Of a stretch of 64,000 nucleotides of DNA, positions 34,770 to 43,744 are shown in pieces; the first letter of the stretch is position 1, and every line of letters begins with the position of its first letter. Made by a program: the position numbers and the translations under genes. The notes beneath the pieces were generated by a model that was not told where the DNA came from, did not search any database, and saw only the letters and a program-made list of their open reading frames with translations. The DNA comes from Bacillota bacterium (lineage in GTDB: Bacteria; Bacillota; Clostridia; Christensenellales; UMGS416): contig JAEYPH010000062.1 of NCBI GenBank assembly GCA_023410875.1, positions 40,875-104,874 on the forward strand, in the 5' to 3' direction.

Positions 34770-35576
34770 ATGGAGAACAGGAGGGTTGCGCTGGTTACCG
34801 GCGCGTCCGGCGGCATCGGCCAGGCTGTGGCGCGGGGCATGGCGCGGGAGGGCTGGCGTGTGTACGGCACCTCGCGCGGCGTGGCCGTCGGCGAGGTCGT
34901 CGAGGGGAACGGCATCGCGATGGTGCGTATGGATGTGACCGACGACGAATCGGTGTCGGCTGCCGTGGCCCTGGTCCTGGTCCGGGAGGGACGGCTGGAC
35001 GCCGTGGTCAACAACGCCGGCAGCGGCATCGCCGGCGCCATAGAAGACACCAGCGCCGCCGAGGCCATCGCCCAGTTCGACGCCAATTTTTTTGGCGTCG
35101 TGCGGGTGTGCCGTGCCACGCTGCCTCATCTGAACAAGACCGGCGGCATCATCATTAACATCAGTTCCGTGGCGGCGGCCACGCCCATCGCCTATCAGGC
35201 CATGTACAGCGCCAGCAAGGCGGCGCTGGAGGCGCTGTCGGCGGCGCTGCGCATAGAGGTTGCCCCTCAGGGCGTGCGGGTGACCAGCGTGCTGCCCGGC
35301 GACACGCGTACTGGCTTCACCATAGCCCGGCGGCTGACGGCCACAGTCAGCCCCCATCACGAGGCGCGGCTGCGCCGGTCCCTTAAGCGCATGGAGCATG
35401 ACGAGCAGAACGGCGCACCGCCGCAGGCTGTGGCCGCCGTCGTGTGCCGGATGGCCCGTCGCGGCCACCCGCCGGTTCGCGTGGCCGTGGGCGCGTTCTA
35501 TAAGCTGGTGTTGTTTTTGAAGCGTCTGCTGCCCGACCGCACGTTCAACTGGATACTGGGGCTGCTCTATGGTTGA
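34770..35576 (+). CDS. Short-chain dehydrogenase/reductase
   Basis: A 268-aa SDR. It has the cofactor motif TGASGGIG near residue 12, NNAGSG near residue 80, the catalytic Ser in NISSVAA near residue 131 and the YSASK catalytic Tyr-Lys near residue 145. NAD(P)H is the likely cofactor. The ATG at 34770 has GGGGAGG upstream. It is divergent from the SPT-like gene; SDRs reduce 3-ketosphinganine in sphingolipid synthesis, so a shared pathway is possible but not proven. The following M24 peptidase gene overlaps the very end region and may be co-transcribed. Confidence 0.9.
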   Translation: MENRRVALVTGASGGIGQAVARGMAREGWRVYGTSRGVAVGEVVEGNGIAMVRMDVTDDESVSAAVALVLVREGRLDAVVNNAGSGIAGAIEDTSAAEAIAQFDANFFGVVRVCRATLPHLNKTGGIIINISSVAAATPIAYQAMYSASKAALEALSAALRIEVAPQGVRVTSVLPGDTRTGFTIARRLTATVSPHHEARLRRSLKRMEHDEQNGAPPQAVAAVVCRMARRGHPPVRVAVGAFYKLVLFLKRLLPDRTFNWILGLLYG

Positions 35577-35586
35577 GGAGGTAAAC

Positions 35587-36774
35587 ATGCACAGAGTTCC
35601 GCGTGAGGAGCTGCAGCGGCATATGGCCGCTTTTTTGGCACAGATGGACGCCCGCTGCCCCGATTGGCAGGCGGCGCTGGTCACCAGCCGCGTCAACCAG
35701 TATTATCTGACCGGCTGCATGCAGGATGGGCTGCTGGTCATCCGCCGGGGGGAGCAGCCGGTGTTCTTCGTGCGACGCAGCTTGGAGCGCGCCCGCGAGG
35801 AATCGTTCTTTGAGCCTATACTGCCCATGGAGAGCTACCGCGACGCCGCGGCGGCCGCGCCGCTGGGCGCGCAGGCCGTGCACATGGAGGTGGAGACCAC
35901 GCCGCTGGCCATGGCGCAGCGGCTGCAGAAGGCCTTCGGTTTTGCCCAGGCGCTGCCCATGGACGCCGCTCTGAGCTATGCCCGTGCTGTGAAAACCCCT
36001 TATGAGCGCGAGCTCTTGGAACGCTCCGGCGCTATACACCGCCGGGTCATGGTGGAGCGTGTGCCGGCGTTGCTGCGCGAGGGCATCAGCGAGGCCGATC
36101 TGGCCATGGCCATCTATACGGAGCTTGTGGACGCCGGCCACCACGGCGTCAGCCGTTTCGGCATGTTCGGCGCGGAATTCGCCGTGGGACAGCTGGCCTT
36201 TGGGGAACATTCGCTGGCCGGCACCAGCTTCAACGGCCCTGGCGGCTCGGTGGGCCTGACCACCGCGGCGCCGGTGCTGGGCAGCCGGGAGCGCCGCCTG
36301 CGCCGCGGCGATCTGGTGTTTATCGATGTGGGCTGCGGTGTGGAGGGCTACCATACCGACTGCACGATGACCTATGTGTTCGGCGGCAAGCCGCCGAGGC
36401 AGGCCGTGCAGGCCGACGCCGCCTGCGCCGCCATCGAGGAGCAGGTTGCCCGAATGCTGCGGCCGGGGCATACGCCCGAGGGCATCTACCGCGCCGTAAT
36501 GTCCGGCCTGGATGAGGATTTCCAGCGCGACTTCATGGGCTTTGGCGCCCGGCGGGTCAAGTTCCTGGGCCACGGCGTGGGGCTGCTGATCGACGAGCTG
36601 CCGGTGCTGGCCGAGGGCTTCCGCGAGCCCATCCTGGCGGGCATGGCCTTCGCCGTGGAGCCCAAAAAGGGCATTGCTGGCTTTGGCATGGTGGGCCGGG
36701 AAAATACGTTTTTAGTGGGAAAAGATGAGACGCGCTGCCTGACAGGGCTGTCTGAAACGCTGATTGTTGTCTAG
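35587..36774 (+). CDS. M24 family (Xaa-Pro) aminopeptidase-like
   Basis: A 395-aa protein with an N-terminal creatinase-like domain (1-150) and a C-terminal pita-bread metallopeptidase domain. The five metal ligands can be seen: two Asp in FIDVGCGVEGYHTDCT near residue 245, His in GHGVGLL near residue 326, and Glu in AVEPKK and GRENTF. It may cleave Xaa-Pro peptides. The ATG at 35587 has GAGGAGGT upstream. It follows the SDR gene by 10 bp. Confidence 0.92.
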   Translation: MHRVPREELQRHMAAFLAQMDARCPDWQAALVTSRVNQYYLTGCMQDGLLVIRRGEQPVFFVRRSLERAREESFFEPILPMESYRDAAAAAPLGAQAVHMEVETTPLAMAQRLQKAFGFAQALPMDAALSYARAVKTPYERELLERSGAIHRRVMVERVPALLREGISEADLAMAIYTELVDAGHHGVSRFGMFGAEFAVGQLAFGEHSLAGTSFNGPGGSVGLTTAAPVLGSRERRLRRGDLVFIDVGCGVEGYHTDCTMTYVFGGKPPRQAVQADAACAAIEEQVARMLRPGHTPEGIYRAVMSGLDEDFQRDFMGFGARRVKFLGHGVGLLIDELPVLAEGFREPILAGMAFAVEPKKGIAGFGMVGRENTFLVGKDETRCLTGLSETLIVV

Positions 36775-36862
36775 ACAGGAGTTCTGACTGCTTGTAATGC
36801 TGGGTGATTATTGGGTATAAAAACGTTTACACGTTCAATGTTCATATATTGACCGTGGTTTC

Positions 36863-36891
36863 TTGCCTTTATGCACTTATGCGTTTATAAT
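36863..36891 (+). promoter_or_regulatory. Promoter of the adaptor/FtsX/ABC operon
   Basis: TTGCCT and TATAAT separated by 17 bp, 42 bp before the ATG at 36934. Confidence 0.7.
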
Positions 36892-36933
36892 GGATGCGCT
36901 TACGTCCATCTATCGTTGAAAGGGGTTCGCCAT

Positions 36934-37950
36934 ATGAACGCTGTCGCAAAGACGATAAAGGTTCTGTCGCTCCTCGTCGCGGCACTGCTGGTCGCTTCTA
37001 TGACCGGCTGCCAGTACATCCTGCCCAAAGAGGAGAAGCTGCAGGCGCCTCCGCTGGTGGAGCCCAGGGACGTCACCTACTCCACGGTGGAAGTCAAGAA
37101 AGGCAGCATCGTGGACGCCGTGGCCGGCACGGGCAAGTTCCAGTCGGTCTATCGCGAGGATGTCTATTACACCGCCGGCGGCGGCCGCATCAAAAAGATC
37201 AACGTCAAGATCGGCGACATGGTCAAGAAGGGCGACGTGCTCATGGAGCTGACCAACGACGATCTGGCCATGAATCTGAAGATCGCCGAGCTGCGCATGG
37301 AGCAGCAGAAGCTCAATTTTGAACAGAATAAGCGGTATTTGAGAAAGGCGCAGCTCCGTAACGCAGAAATCGACCTGGAGATTGCGCAGATCCAGTTGGA
37401 CCAGCTTAGAAAACAGATGGAAGACAGCCTGCTGCGGGCTCCCATCGACGGTCAGGTCACCTATATCACCACGGCGTCCCAGGGCTCGTGGGTGGATTCC
37501 TATGCCACGCTGGTCAAGATTGAGGACCAGGCCACCAAGATGCTGACCTATGTCAACGAGCAGAACCGGGCCATGTTCCAGATCGGCTCCAAGGTAAATG
37601 TGACGCTCAAGGATGGCACGACGACCGAGGGTGAGGTCGTGTCCGCCCCCTTTGACCGTGACAAGGTCAACAAGGATGATTTGGACAAGATGCTGTTTAT
37701 CAAGGTGCCCGACGACATCATGGCCAAGACTGTGGTGGGCGACGAGGCGCGCCTGCAGCTGATCGTGGCCCAGGCTGACAACGTGCTGGTGCTGCCCAGA
37801 AACGTGATCAAGGTTTTCGGCAATCGCCGCTACGTGGGCGTGCTGGAGAACGGTATCAAGGTGGAAAAGGATGTCGAAATCGGCATAGAAAGCACCACCG
37901 AGGCTGAGATCGTCAGCGGTTTGACCGAAGGCGAGAAGGTTATCCGCTAG
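36934..37950 (+). CDS. HlyD-like efflux adaptor lipoprotein
   Basis: A 338-aa protein. The N-terminus is a lipoprotein signal with SMTGC near residue 22. It continues with a biotinyl-lipoyl-like half (GGRIKKINVKIGDMVKKGDVL near residue 85), a coiled-coil hairpin (about 110-165), the return half APIDGQV, then a beta-barrel domain, as in RND/MacA-type adaptors. GAAAGGGG precedes the ATG. It begins an operon with an FtsX-type permease and two ABC ATPases. MacA-like adaptors link the permease to an outer channel; in this Gram-positive setting the C-terminal part may contact the cell wall instead. Confidence 0.9.
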   Translation: MNAVAKTIKVLSLLVAALLVASMTGCQYILPKEEKLQAPPLVEPRDVTYSTVEVKKGSIVDAVAGTGKFQSVYREDVYYTAGGGRIKKINVKIGDMVKKGDVLMELTNDDLAMNLKIAELRMEQQKLNFEQNKRYLRKAQLRNAEIDLEIAQIQLDQLRKQMEDSLLRAPIDGQVTYITTASQGSWVDSYATLVKIEDQATKMLTYVNEQNRAMFQIGSKVNVTLKDGTTTEGEVVSAPFDRDKVNKDDLDKMLFIKVPDDIMAKTVVGDEARLQLIVAQADNVLVLPRNVIKVFGNRRYVGVLENGIKVEKDVEIGIESTTEAEIVSGLTEGEKVIR

Positions 37951-37966
37951 GCAAGGGGGGATTCCA

Positions 37967-40807
37967 TTGTTCTTTCTTGTTCTAAGAAAGATCTTCAACA
38001 ACAAGTGGCTGATGGCCTGTCTGGTTGTGGGATCCGTGCTGGCGGTGGCCATGGTCAGCTCCATACCGCTGTATACCGACGGCATTCTGCAGCGCATGCT
38101 GACCAAGGATTTGGAGCAGTTCCAGACCAGCACCGGCTATTATCCCGGCCGCTATGTCATGCAGCTTAAGGCGTTCACCTATTACAGCGGTGACGAACGC
38201 CTGAACGCGTACCGTTATTTCGACCAGACCGTTGGCGCCAAGATGGCCGACAAGCTGGACCTGCCATATCTGACCCGCATGACCCGCGTGGGTTTGGACC
38301 ACATGTCCATCCTGCCCAAGGTTCAGAAAACGGAAGAGCCGCAGAAGGTCTATATGAGCACCTTCGGCATGACCGATATCGACAGGCATGTGAAGCTGCT
38401 GGCCGGACGGCTGCCCGCCAAGGAGCCGGTGAATGGCGTCTATGAGGTCATGATCGACGCGGCAGCCCAAAGCGTGTGCGATCTCTATCTGGATGAGGAG
38501 ATCGTCGTGACCGACACGACCAAACAGCTGCCGGAAATGACCTATAAAATCGTGGGCATCTTCCAGCAGGCTCCCGGTGAGGATGCCTATTGGAGCGAGC
38601 CCACGCGCCTGTATGAAAGCGCGCTGTTCATGGATTATGACCTGATGATGCGCGACCTGATCTATAAGAACAAGGCTGTGGTCAGCGGCTATTGGTACTT
38701 CGCGGTGGATTATTCCAAGATCACCGTGGAGCGCCTGCAGCCCATCCTGCAGATGCTTAAGGATCAGCAGGAATACATGACCAGCTTCCGCGGCACGTCG
38801 TGGGATTTCCCGGCGCTCAAGATATTGGACAAGTATCTGGTGCGCGAGCAGCAGCTCAAACTCACGCTGTGGGTGCTGCAGGTGCCCATCCTGCTGATGC
38901 TGGCGTTCTACATCTTCATGGTCACGCAGCTCATCGTGGAGAATGATAAAAACGAGATTGCGGTGCTTCGGAGCCGCGGCGCCGGGCGGGCTCAGGTGTT
39001 CGGCAGCTATTTTCTGCAGAGCCTGCTGTTAAGCGGTGCGGCCGTGGTGCTGGGGCCCATCGTCGGCATGATGATCTGCCGCGTGCTGGGCGCATCCAAC
39101 GGCTTTTTGGAGTTCGTGTCGCGCACGGCGCTGCCGTTGCGCATGACCGGCAAGACGCTGCTCTACGCCTTGTATGCTGGCGTGTTCTCGGTGGCCATGA
39201 TGATGGTGCCGGCGCTGCTGGCTTCCCAAGCCACCATCGTGGAGCACAAGCAGAAGAAATCCCGCCGGTGGAATGCGCCGATCTGGCAGAAGTTCTTCCT
39301 GGACTTTGTATTCATCGGCATTTCCCTTTACGGGCTTTATAGCTACAATCTGCGCAAGCAGACCGTGATGGTGACCGCCGCCGAGGGCATGGATGTGCCG
39401 ATCGACCCCTTCCTGTTCCTGATTTCCACGCTGTTCGTGCTGGGTGCGGGCATGCTGTTCCTGCGGTTGTATCCCTATTTCATTCGCTTCATCTCCTGGG
39501 CGGGCCGCACAATCTGGACGCCGGTGCTCTACACGTCCTTCATACAGGTCGGGCGCTCCACCGGGCGCGAGCAGTTCCTGATGCTGTTCCTGATCCTCAC
39601 GGTGTCCATCGGCGTGTTCAGCGCCAACTCGGCGCGCACGATCAACCAGAACATTGAGGATCGGGTGAACTACGCCGCCGGCGCGGACATCGCCCTGCAG
39701 ATGAAGTGGGTCAGCGACCAAAAGGAATATTCTGCCAGCAGCGGCCCGCAAATGGGCCCGCCCACCGCCGATGTTTCCACGCCCCAATCGGTCATCACCT
39801 ACATCGAGCCAGATTTTGACCTGTACAGCAAGCTGGACGGCACGGCCGCCGCCGCCAAGGTTTATCTGGCGGACCAGACGCTGATCTCCGACCGCAACAT
39901 GAGCAATTCCAAAAACGGCGTTGTGATGTCCATCGAGTCCAACCAATTCGGCAAGGTGGCCTGGACGCCCAATGGGTTATACGGCCAATACCACATCAAC
40001 GACTATCTGAACCTGTTGTCCACTGCGCCCAACGCGGTGCTGGTGTCCAAGGCTTTGATGACCGACTTCAACCTGGAGCCCGGCGACACACTCTATTACA
40101 ACATCGCCAAGCAGCCGGTGGAAGGCGTGGTATACGCCGTGGTGGACTATTGGCCGGGTATCAACCCCTTCAAGGACGAGAGCAAGTATTTTGTGGTCTC
40201 CAACCTGCGCTACATGCAGAGCTCCACGATGCTGCAGCCCTATCAGATCTGGTATAAGCGCGCCGAGAACGCGACCAGCGAGCAGATCTACGCCGACATC
40301 GAGGCCAAGAAGATGACGCTGACCAGCTTCGCCGACTCCAGGCAGGACCTTACGGCCAAGAAGAATGACCCGCTGCTGCTGGGCACCAACGGCGCCATGA
40401 CGCTGGGCTTCGTCGTGACGATGGCCATCAGCATGATCGGCTTCTTCATCTACTGGATACTCTCTCTGCAGAGCCGCACGCTGCAGTTCGGCATCTTCCG
40501 CGCCATGGGCATGAGCTCCGGTCGCGTCATTCTGACGCTGGTGTGTGAGCAAGTCATGATTTCCGGCGCGTCCATCGTCGTGGGCCTGGTCATCGGCGGG
40601 CTCATGTGCCAGCTGTTCGTGCCGCTGCTGGGCCTGGTCTACAGCTCCGCCGATCAGGTGCCCCCGTTCCATGTCATCGCCAGCCGTGCCGACTACATCC
40701 GGCTCTATTCGGTCATCGGCTTCATGCTGGCCTCCGGCCTAGGCTTGCTGGGCGTGCTCGTGTCGCGCATCAAGATTGCCCAGGCCATCAAACTCGGGGA
40801 GGATTGA
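37967..40807 (+). CDS. FtsX-like ABC permease, large
   Basis: A 946-aa permease. A helix lies at residues 15-38; a large extracytoplasmic domain follows (40-300); then helices near 305-330, 355-385 and 405-425; a second extracytoplasmic region; and a second FtsX-like bundle near 800-930. This is the duplicated FtsX arrangement of large lipoprotein or peptide exporters. The start is TTG at 37967, with AAGGGGGG 6-7 bases upstream; no ATG alternative with a site is visible. It sits between the adaptor gene and two ATPase genes. Confidence 0.88.
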   Translation: MFFLVLRKIFNNKWLMACLVVGSVLAVAMVSSIPLYTDGILQRMLTKDLEQFQTSTGYYPGRYVMQLKAFTYYSGDERLNAYRYFDQTVGAKMADKLDLPYLTRMTRVGLDHMSILPKVQKTEEPQKVYMSTFGMTDIDRHVKLLAGRLPAKEPVNGVYEVMIDAAAQSVCDLYLDEEIVVTDTTKQLPEMTYKIVGIFQQAPGEDAYWSEPTRLYESALFMDYDLMMRDLIYKNKAVVSGYWYFAVDYSKITVERLQPILQMLKDQQEYMTSFRGTSWDFPALKILDKYLVREQQLKLTLWVLQVPILLMLAFYIFMVTQLIVENDKNEIAVLRSRGAGRAQVFGSYFLQSLLLSGAAVVLGPIVGMMICRVLGASNGFLEFVSRTALPLRMTGKTLLYALYAGVFSVAMMMVPALLASQATIVEHKQKKSRRWNAPIWQKFFLDFVFIGISLYGLYSYNLRKQTVMVTAAEGMDVPIDPFLFLISTLFVLGAGMLFLRLYPYFIRFISWAGRTIWTPVLYTSFIQVGRSTGREQFLMLFLILTVSIGVFSANSARTINQNIEDRVNYAAGADIALQMKWVSDQKEYSASSGPQMGPPTADVSTPQSVITYIEPDFDLYSKLDGTAAAAKVYLADQTLISDRNMSNSKNGVVMSIESNQFGKVAWTPNGLYGQYHINDYLNLLSTAPNAVLVSKALMTDFNLEPGDTLYYNIAKQPVEGVVYAVVDYWPGINPFKDESKYFVVSNLRYMQSSTMLQPYQIWYKRAENATSEQIYADIEAKKMTLTSFADSRQDLTAKKNDPLLLGTNGAMTLGFVVTMAISMIGFFIYWILSLQSRTLQFGIFRAMGMSSGRVILTLVCEQVMISGASIVVGLVIGGLMCQLFVPLLGLVYSSADQVPPFHVIASRADYIRLYSVIGFMLASGLGLLGVLVSRIKIAQAIKLGED

Positions 40808-40810
40808 TCC

Positions 40811-41533
40811 ATGCAGGACAAGCCAATCATCTCCACGGACAATGTCAACCGCATCTTCCACTCCGGCGGAGAGACCATACACGCGCTGCGCGATATCACG
40901 CTGGACGTGCTGCCGGGCACGCTGACCGTACTCAAAGGGCGCTCCGGCAGTGGCAAGACCACGCTTATGAACATTCTTGGCGCGCTGGACAAACCCAACG
41001 ACGGCAAGGTGTTCTTCGGCGGCCGCGAGATCACGGCGATGCCCGAGGTACAGCGCGACGCGCTGCGGCTAAAGGACATAGGCTTTGTGTTCCAGTCCGT
41101 GGCGCTCATCAGTTCCATGTCCGCCTATGAAAATGTGGAGTTCTCGCTGCGCTTAAGTGGCGCGCCCCGCAAGGAGTGGCGCACCAGGGTGGAGGAGTGC
41201 ATGAGCTTCATAGGCCTAAAGGCGCGCATGCGCCACCGCCCGGGCGAGCTTTCCGGCGGTGAGCAGCAGCGCGTGGCCATCGCCCGCGCCATCGCCCACC
41301 GGCCCCGCGTCATCTTTGCCGACGAGCCCACCGCCGAGCTGGACACGATGATGGGCCTGCAGGTCATGAAGCTGTTCCGCCAACTGGTGCGCAAAGAGGG
41401 CATCACGATCGTCATGACGACCCATGACCCCAACATGATGGAGCTGGCCGACCACGTTTACAGCCTGGAGGACGGCGCCATCGTCGATGAGACGTTCAAC
41501 ACGTTCCCCGAGGAAGTGGGTGAAGCGCTATGA
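40811..41533 (+). CDS. ABC transporter ATP-binding protein
   Basis: A 240-aa LolD/MacB-type ATPase. Motifs: Walker A GRSGSGKTT near residue 43, Q-loop VFQSVAL near residue 97, signature LSGGEQQRV, Walker B VIFADEPTAELD and switch MTTHDP. All catalytic residues are present. The last codons overlap the second ATPase by ATGA. Together with the permease it forms a MacB/LolCDE-like exporter, with two ATPase genes for one fused permease, suggesting a heterodimeric nucleotide site. Confidence 0.93.
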   Translation: MQDKPIISTDNVNRIFHSGGETIHALRDITLDVLPGTLTVLKGRSGSGKTTLMNILGALDKPNDGKVFFGGREITAMPEVQRDALRLKDIGFVFQSVALISSMSAYENVEFSLRLSGAPRKEWRTRVEECMSFIGLKARMRHRPGELSGGEQQRVAIARAIAHRPRVIFADEPTAELDTMMGLQVMKLFRQLVRKEGITIVMTTHDPNMMELADHVYSLEDGAIVDETFNTFPEEVGEAL

Positions 41534-42453
41534 GCGAAATGATCCTTTGCGAAAACCTCGTCAAGATTTATAAGACCCGCGAGACCGAGGTCGTGGCGCT
41601 TCAGGGCCTGGATTTGTGCGTGGAAAAGGGCGAACTGATGGCCATCATCGGCAACTCCGGATCGGGCAAGTCCACGCTGCTCAACATGGTCGGCGGGCTG
41701 GACCGCCCCAGCGCCGGCACGCTGGTTGTGGATGGTAAAAACCTGCTCAAGTTCACCGAGAAGGATTACATAAAGTACAAGCGGGAGTCCGTGGGCTTCA
41801 TCTGGCAGAACAACGCCCGCAACCTGATCCCCTATATGACGGCGCTGGAAAACGTGCAGCTGCCCATGGTGCTCACCAGCACCAAGCAGCGCAACGAGCG
41901 CGCGCGGGAACTGCTGGAGATCGTGGGCCTGGAGCACCGCTGGCGCAACAAGCTCAGCCAGCTGTCCGGCGGCGAGCAGCAGCGCGTGGCCATTGCCATT
42001 GCCATCGCCAACAAGCCCCAGCTGCTGCTGGCCGACGAACCCACCGGATCGGTGGACAGCCGCACGGCGGACATGATCATGGACATCTTCCGCGATGTCA
42101 ACCGCCAGCTGGGCCAGACCGTCGTCATCGTGACCCACGACCAGTCGCTCTCGCGCAAGGTGGACCGCATCGTGGCCATCCGCGACGGGCGCACGTCCAG
42201 CGAATTCCTGCGCCGCCGCAGTTACATCGATGAGATCCGCCATCTGAACACCTACACCGAGCAGGAGCGCGAGCAGCACGTGGAGCTGGCCGTCGTAGAC
42301 GCCACCGGCCGCCTGCAGGTACCCCGGAACTACCTGGAGCAGATCGGCATCCACGGCCGTTCCAAGGTGCGCGTGGAGATGCAGGACGGCAAGGTTGTGC
42401 TCTTCAACCCCCAGGAGCCCCGCAAGGACGAGCAATCCGAACAGACGGAATAA
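41530..42453 (+). CDS. ABC ATPase with C-terminal AbrB-like domain
   Basis: A 307-aa protein. Residues 1-225 are a complete MacB-type ATPase: Walker A GNSGSGKST near residue 42, LSGGEQQRV near residue 145, LLADEPTGSVD, and VTHDQ. The last 60 residues resemble a swapped-hairpin AbrB/MazE domain: VDATGRLQVPRNYLEQIG, then KVRVEMQDGKVVLFNP. Such tails are seen on some actinobacterial MacB-like ATPases (recalled). The tail may dimerise the ATPase or bind DNA. The start overlaps the previous stop by ATGA. Confidence 0.92.
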   Translation: MSEMILCENLVKIYKTRETEVVALQGLDLCVEKGELMAIIGNSGSGKSTLLNMVGGLDRPSAGTLVVDGKNLLKFTEKDYIKYKRESVGFIWQNNARNLIPYMTALENVQLPMVLTSTKQRNERARELLEIVGLEHRWRNKLSQLSGGEQQRVAIAIAIANKPQLLLADEPTGSVDSRTADMIMDIFRDVNRQLGQTVVIVTHDQSLSRKVDRIVAIRDGRTSSEFLRRRSYIDEIRHLNTYTEQEREQHVELAVVDATGRLQVPRNYLEQIGIHGRSKVRVEMQDGKVVLFNPQEPRKDEQSEQTE

Positions 42454-42470
42454 CTGGTTCAGCAATAAAA

Positions 42471-42511
42471 ACGCGCTCTGTGATTTCAGCCACAGAGTGC
42501 GCTTTTCTTTT
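42471..42511 (+). terminator. Terminator after the ABC operon
   Basis: CGCGCTCTGTG pairs with CACAGAGTGCG (one G-T) around an 8-base loop; CTTTTCTTTT follows. Confidence 0.85.
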
Positions 42512-42557
42512 GCGCTATGCTGTGCACAACTGAAACGCTCATAAGGAGGAAATTCCC

Positions 42558-43535
42558 ATGGAATATACGAAATTGGGCCGATCCGGCCTGCTGGTAAGCC
42601 GCCTGAGCCTGGGCACGATGAACTTTGGCAATGCCACCGACGAAAAGGAGTCCTTCGCGATCATGGATCGGGCGCTGGACGCGGGCATCAACTTCTTCGA
42701 CACCGCCAACGTGTATGGCGGTGCAGGCAACCATGGCCGCACCGAGGAGATCATAGGCCGCTGGTTTGCCCAGGACGGCGGCCGGCGGGAGCGCGTGGTG
42801 CTGGCCACCAAGGTGTACGGTGACATGGAGAACGCCGAGGATGGACCCAACGCACCACGGGGCCTGTCTGCTTACAAGATTCGCCGCCATCTGGACGCGT
42901 CGCTCAAGCGCCTGCAGACCGACCACATCGAGCTTTACCAGATGCACCACGTGGACCGCTCCGTGAGCTGGGATGAGCTGTGGGGCGCCTTCGAGGCCGC
43001 CGTGGATCACGGCAAGGTCGATTACATCGGCGCGTCCAACTTTGCCGCCCGCGATCTGGTCAAGGCGCAATACGAGGCCAAGGCCCGCCACTTCCTGGGC
43101 CTGGTGTCCGAACAGCACAAGTATAACCTGCTGTGTCGCCTGCCGGAGCTGGAGGTGCTGCCCGCCGCGCTGGAACACGGCATCGGCGTGATCCCCTGGA
43201 GCCCGTTGGCCGGCGGCCTGTTGGGTGGCCATGCCTTTGAGCAGCGCACCGGCGCCCGTGCCAGCGCAGACCATTTGGACGATGCCACCCGCGCCAAGCT
43301 GCAGGCCTTCGCCGCGCTGGCCCGGGAGGCAGGGGAGAAGGAGGCCGATCTGGCGCTGGCCTGGATGCTGGCCAATCCCGCCGTCACCGCGCCCATCATC
43401 GGGCCGCGCACGCTGGGGCAATTGGAAGACACGTTGCATGTGCTGGATGTGAAGATGGACGATGGCCTGATGGCCAGACTGGACGCCATCTTCCCCGGCC
43501 CTGGTGGAGAGGCTCCTCAGGCATACGCTTGGTAA
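42558..43535 (+). CDS. Aldo/keto reductase
   Basis: A 325-aa AKR of the TIM-barrel type. It has the family start KLGRSGLLVSRLSLGTMNFG, the catalytic Asp/Tyr in DTANVYGG near residue 50, the catalytic Lys in VVLATKVYG near residue 82 and the QMHHVD His near residue 130. NADPH-dependent reduction of carbonyls is expected; the physiological substrate is unknown. The ATG at 42558 follows AAGGAGGA. The gene lies alone, after a terminator, and is followed by a dispersed repeat and a second terminator. Confidence 0.93.
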   Translation: MEYTKLGRSGLLVSRLSLGTMNFGNATDEKESFAIMDRALDAGINFFDTANVYGGAGNHGRTEEIIGRWFAQDGGRRERVVLATKVYGDMENAEDGPNAPRGLSAYKIRRHLDASLKRLQTDHIELYQMHHVDRSVSWDELWGAFEAAVDHGKVDYIGASNFAARDLVKAQYEAKARHFLGLVSEQHKYNLLCRLPELEVLPAALEHGIGVIPWSPLAGGLLGGHAFEQRTGARASADHLDDATRAKLQAFAALAREAGEKEADLALAWMLANPAVTAPIIGPRTLGQLEDTLHVLDVKMDDGLMARLDAIFPGPGGEAPQAYAW

Positions 43536-43553
43536 AGCCTTTCGCTAGGGCAG

Positions 43554-43617
43554 GGGAAGGGTTCGCGCCATCGGGCGCGACCAAAGGGCTTTCCGATCGC
43601 CCTTTGGAAACCTTCGG
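43554..43617 (-). repeat. Dispersed hairpin repeat, copy 2
   Basis: The reverse complement of this block matches copy 1 at 787-852 almost base for base, with a small difference in the loop of the GC-rich hairpin and a two-base deletion before TTCCC. It lies directly after the aldo/keto reductase gene. Confidence 0.88.
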
Positions 43618-43643
43618 ACCCCTTTTTAGTTGAATCAGCTTTA

Positions 43644-43673
43644 GGCCCGGAGAACCATCTCCGGGCCATTTTC
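43644..43673 (+). terminator. Terminator of the aldo/keto reductase gene
   Basis: GGCCCGGAGA, loop ACCA, TCTCCGGGCC, then ATTTTC. Confidence 0.7.
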
Positions 43674-43679
43674 TGCCAT

Positions 43680-43707
43680 TTGATTCCTATGCGTTTACGG
43701 GTATAAT
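43680..43707 (+). promoter_or_regulatory. Promoter of the GNAT/pyk operon
   Basis: TTGATT and TATAAT with a 16-bp spacer, 37 bp before the ATG at 43745. Confidence 0.65.
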
Positions 43708-43744
43708 ACAATCGAAGCAATTTCGACTTTTGCCGGGAGGAATC

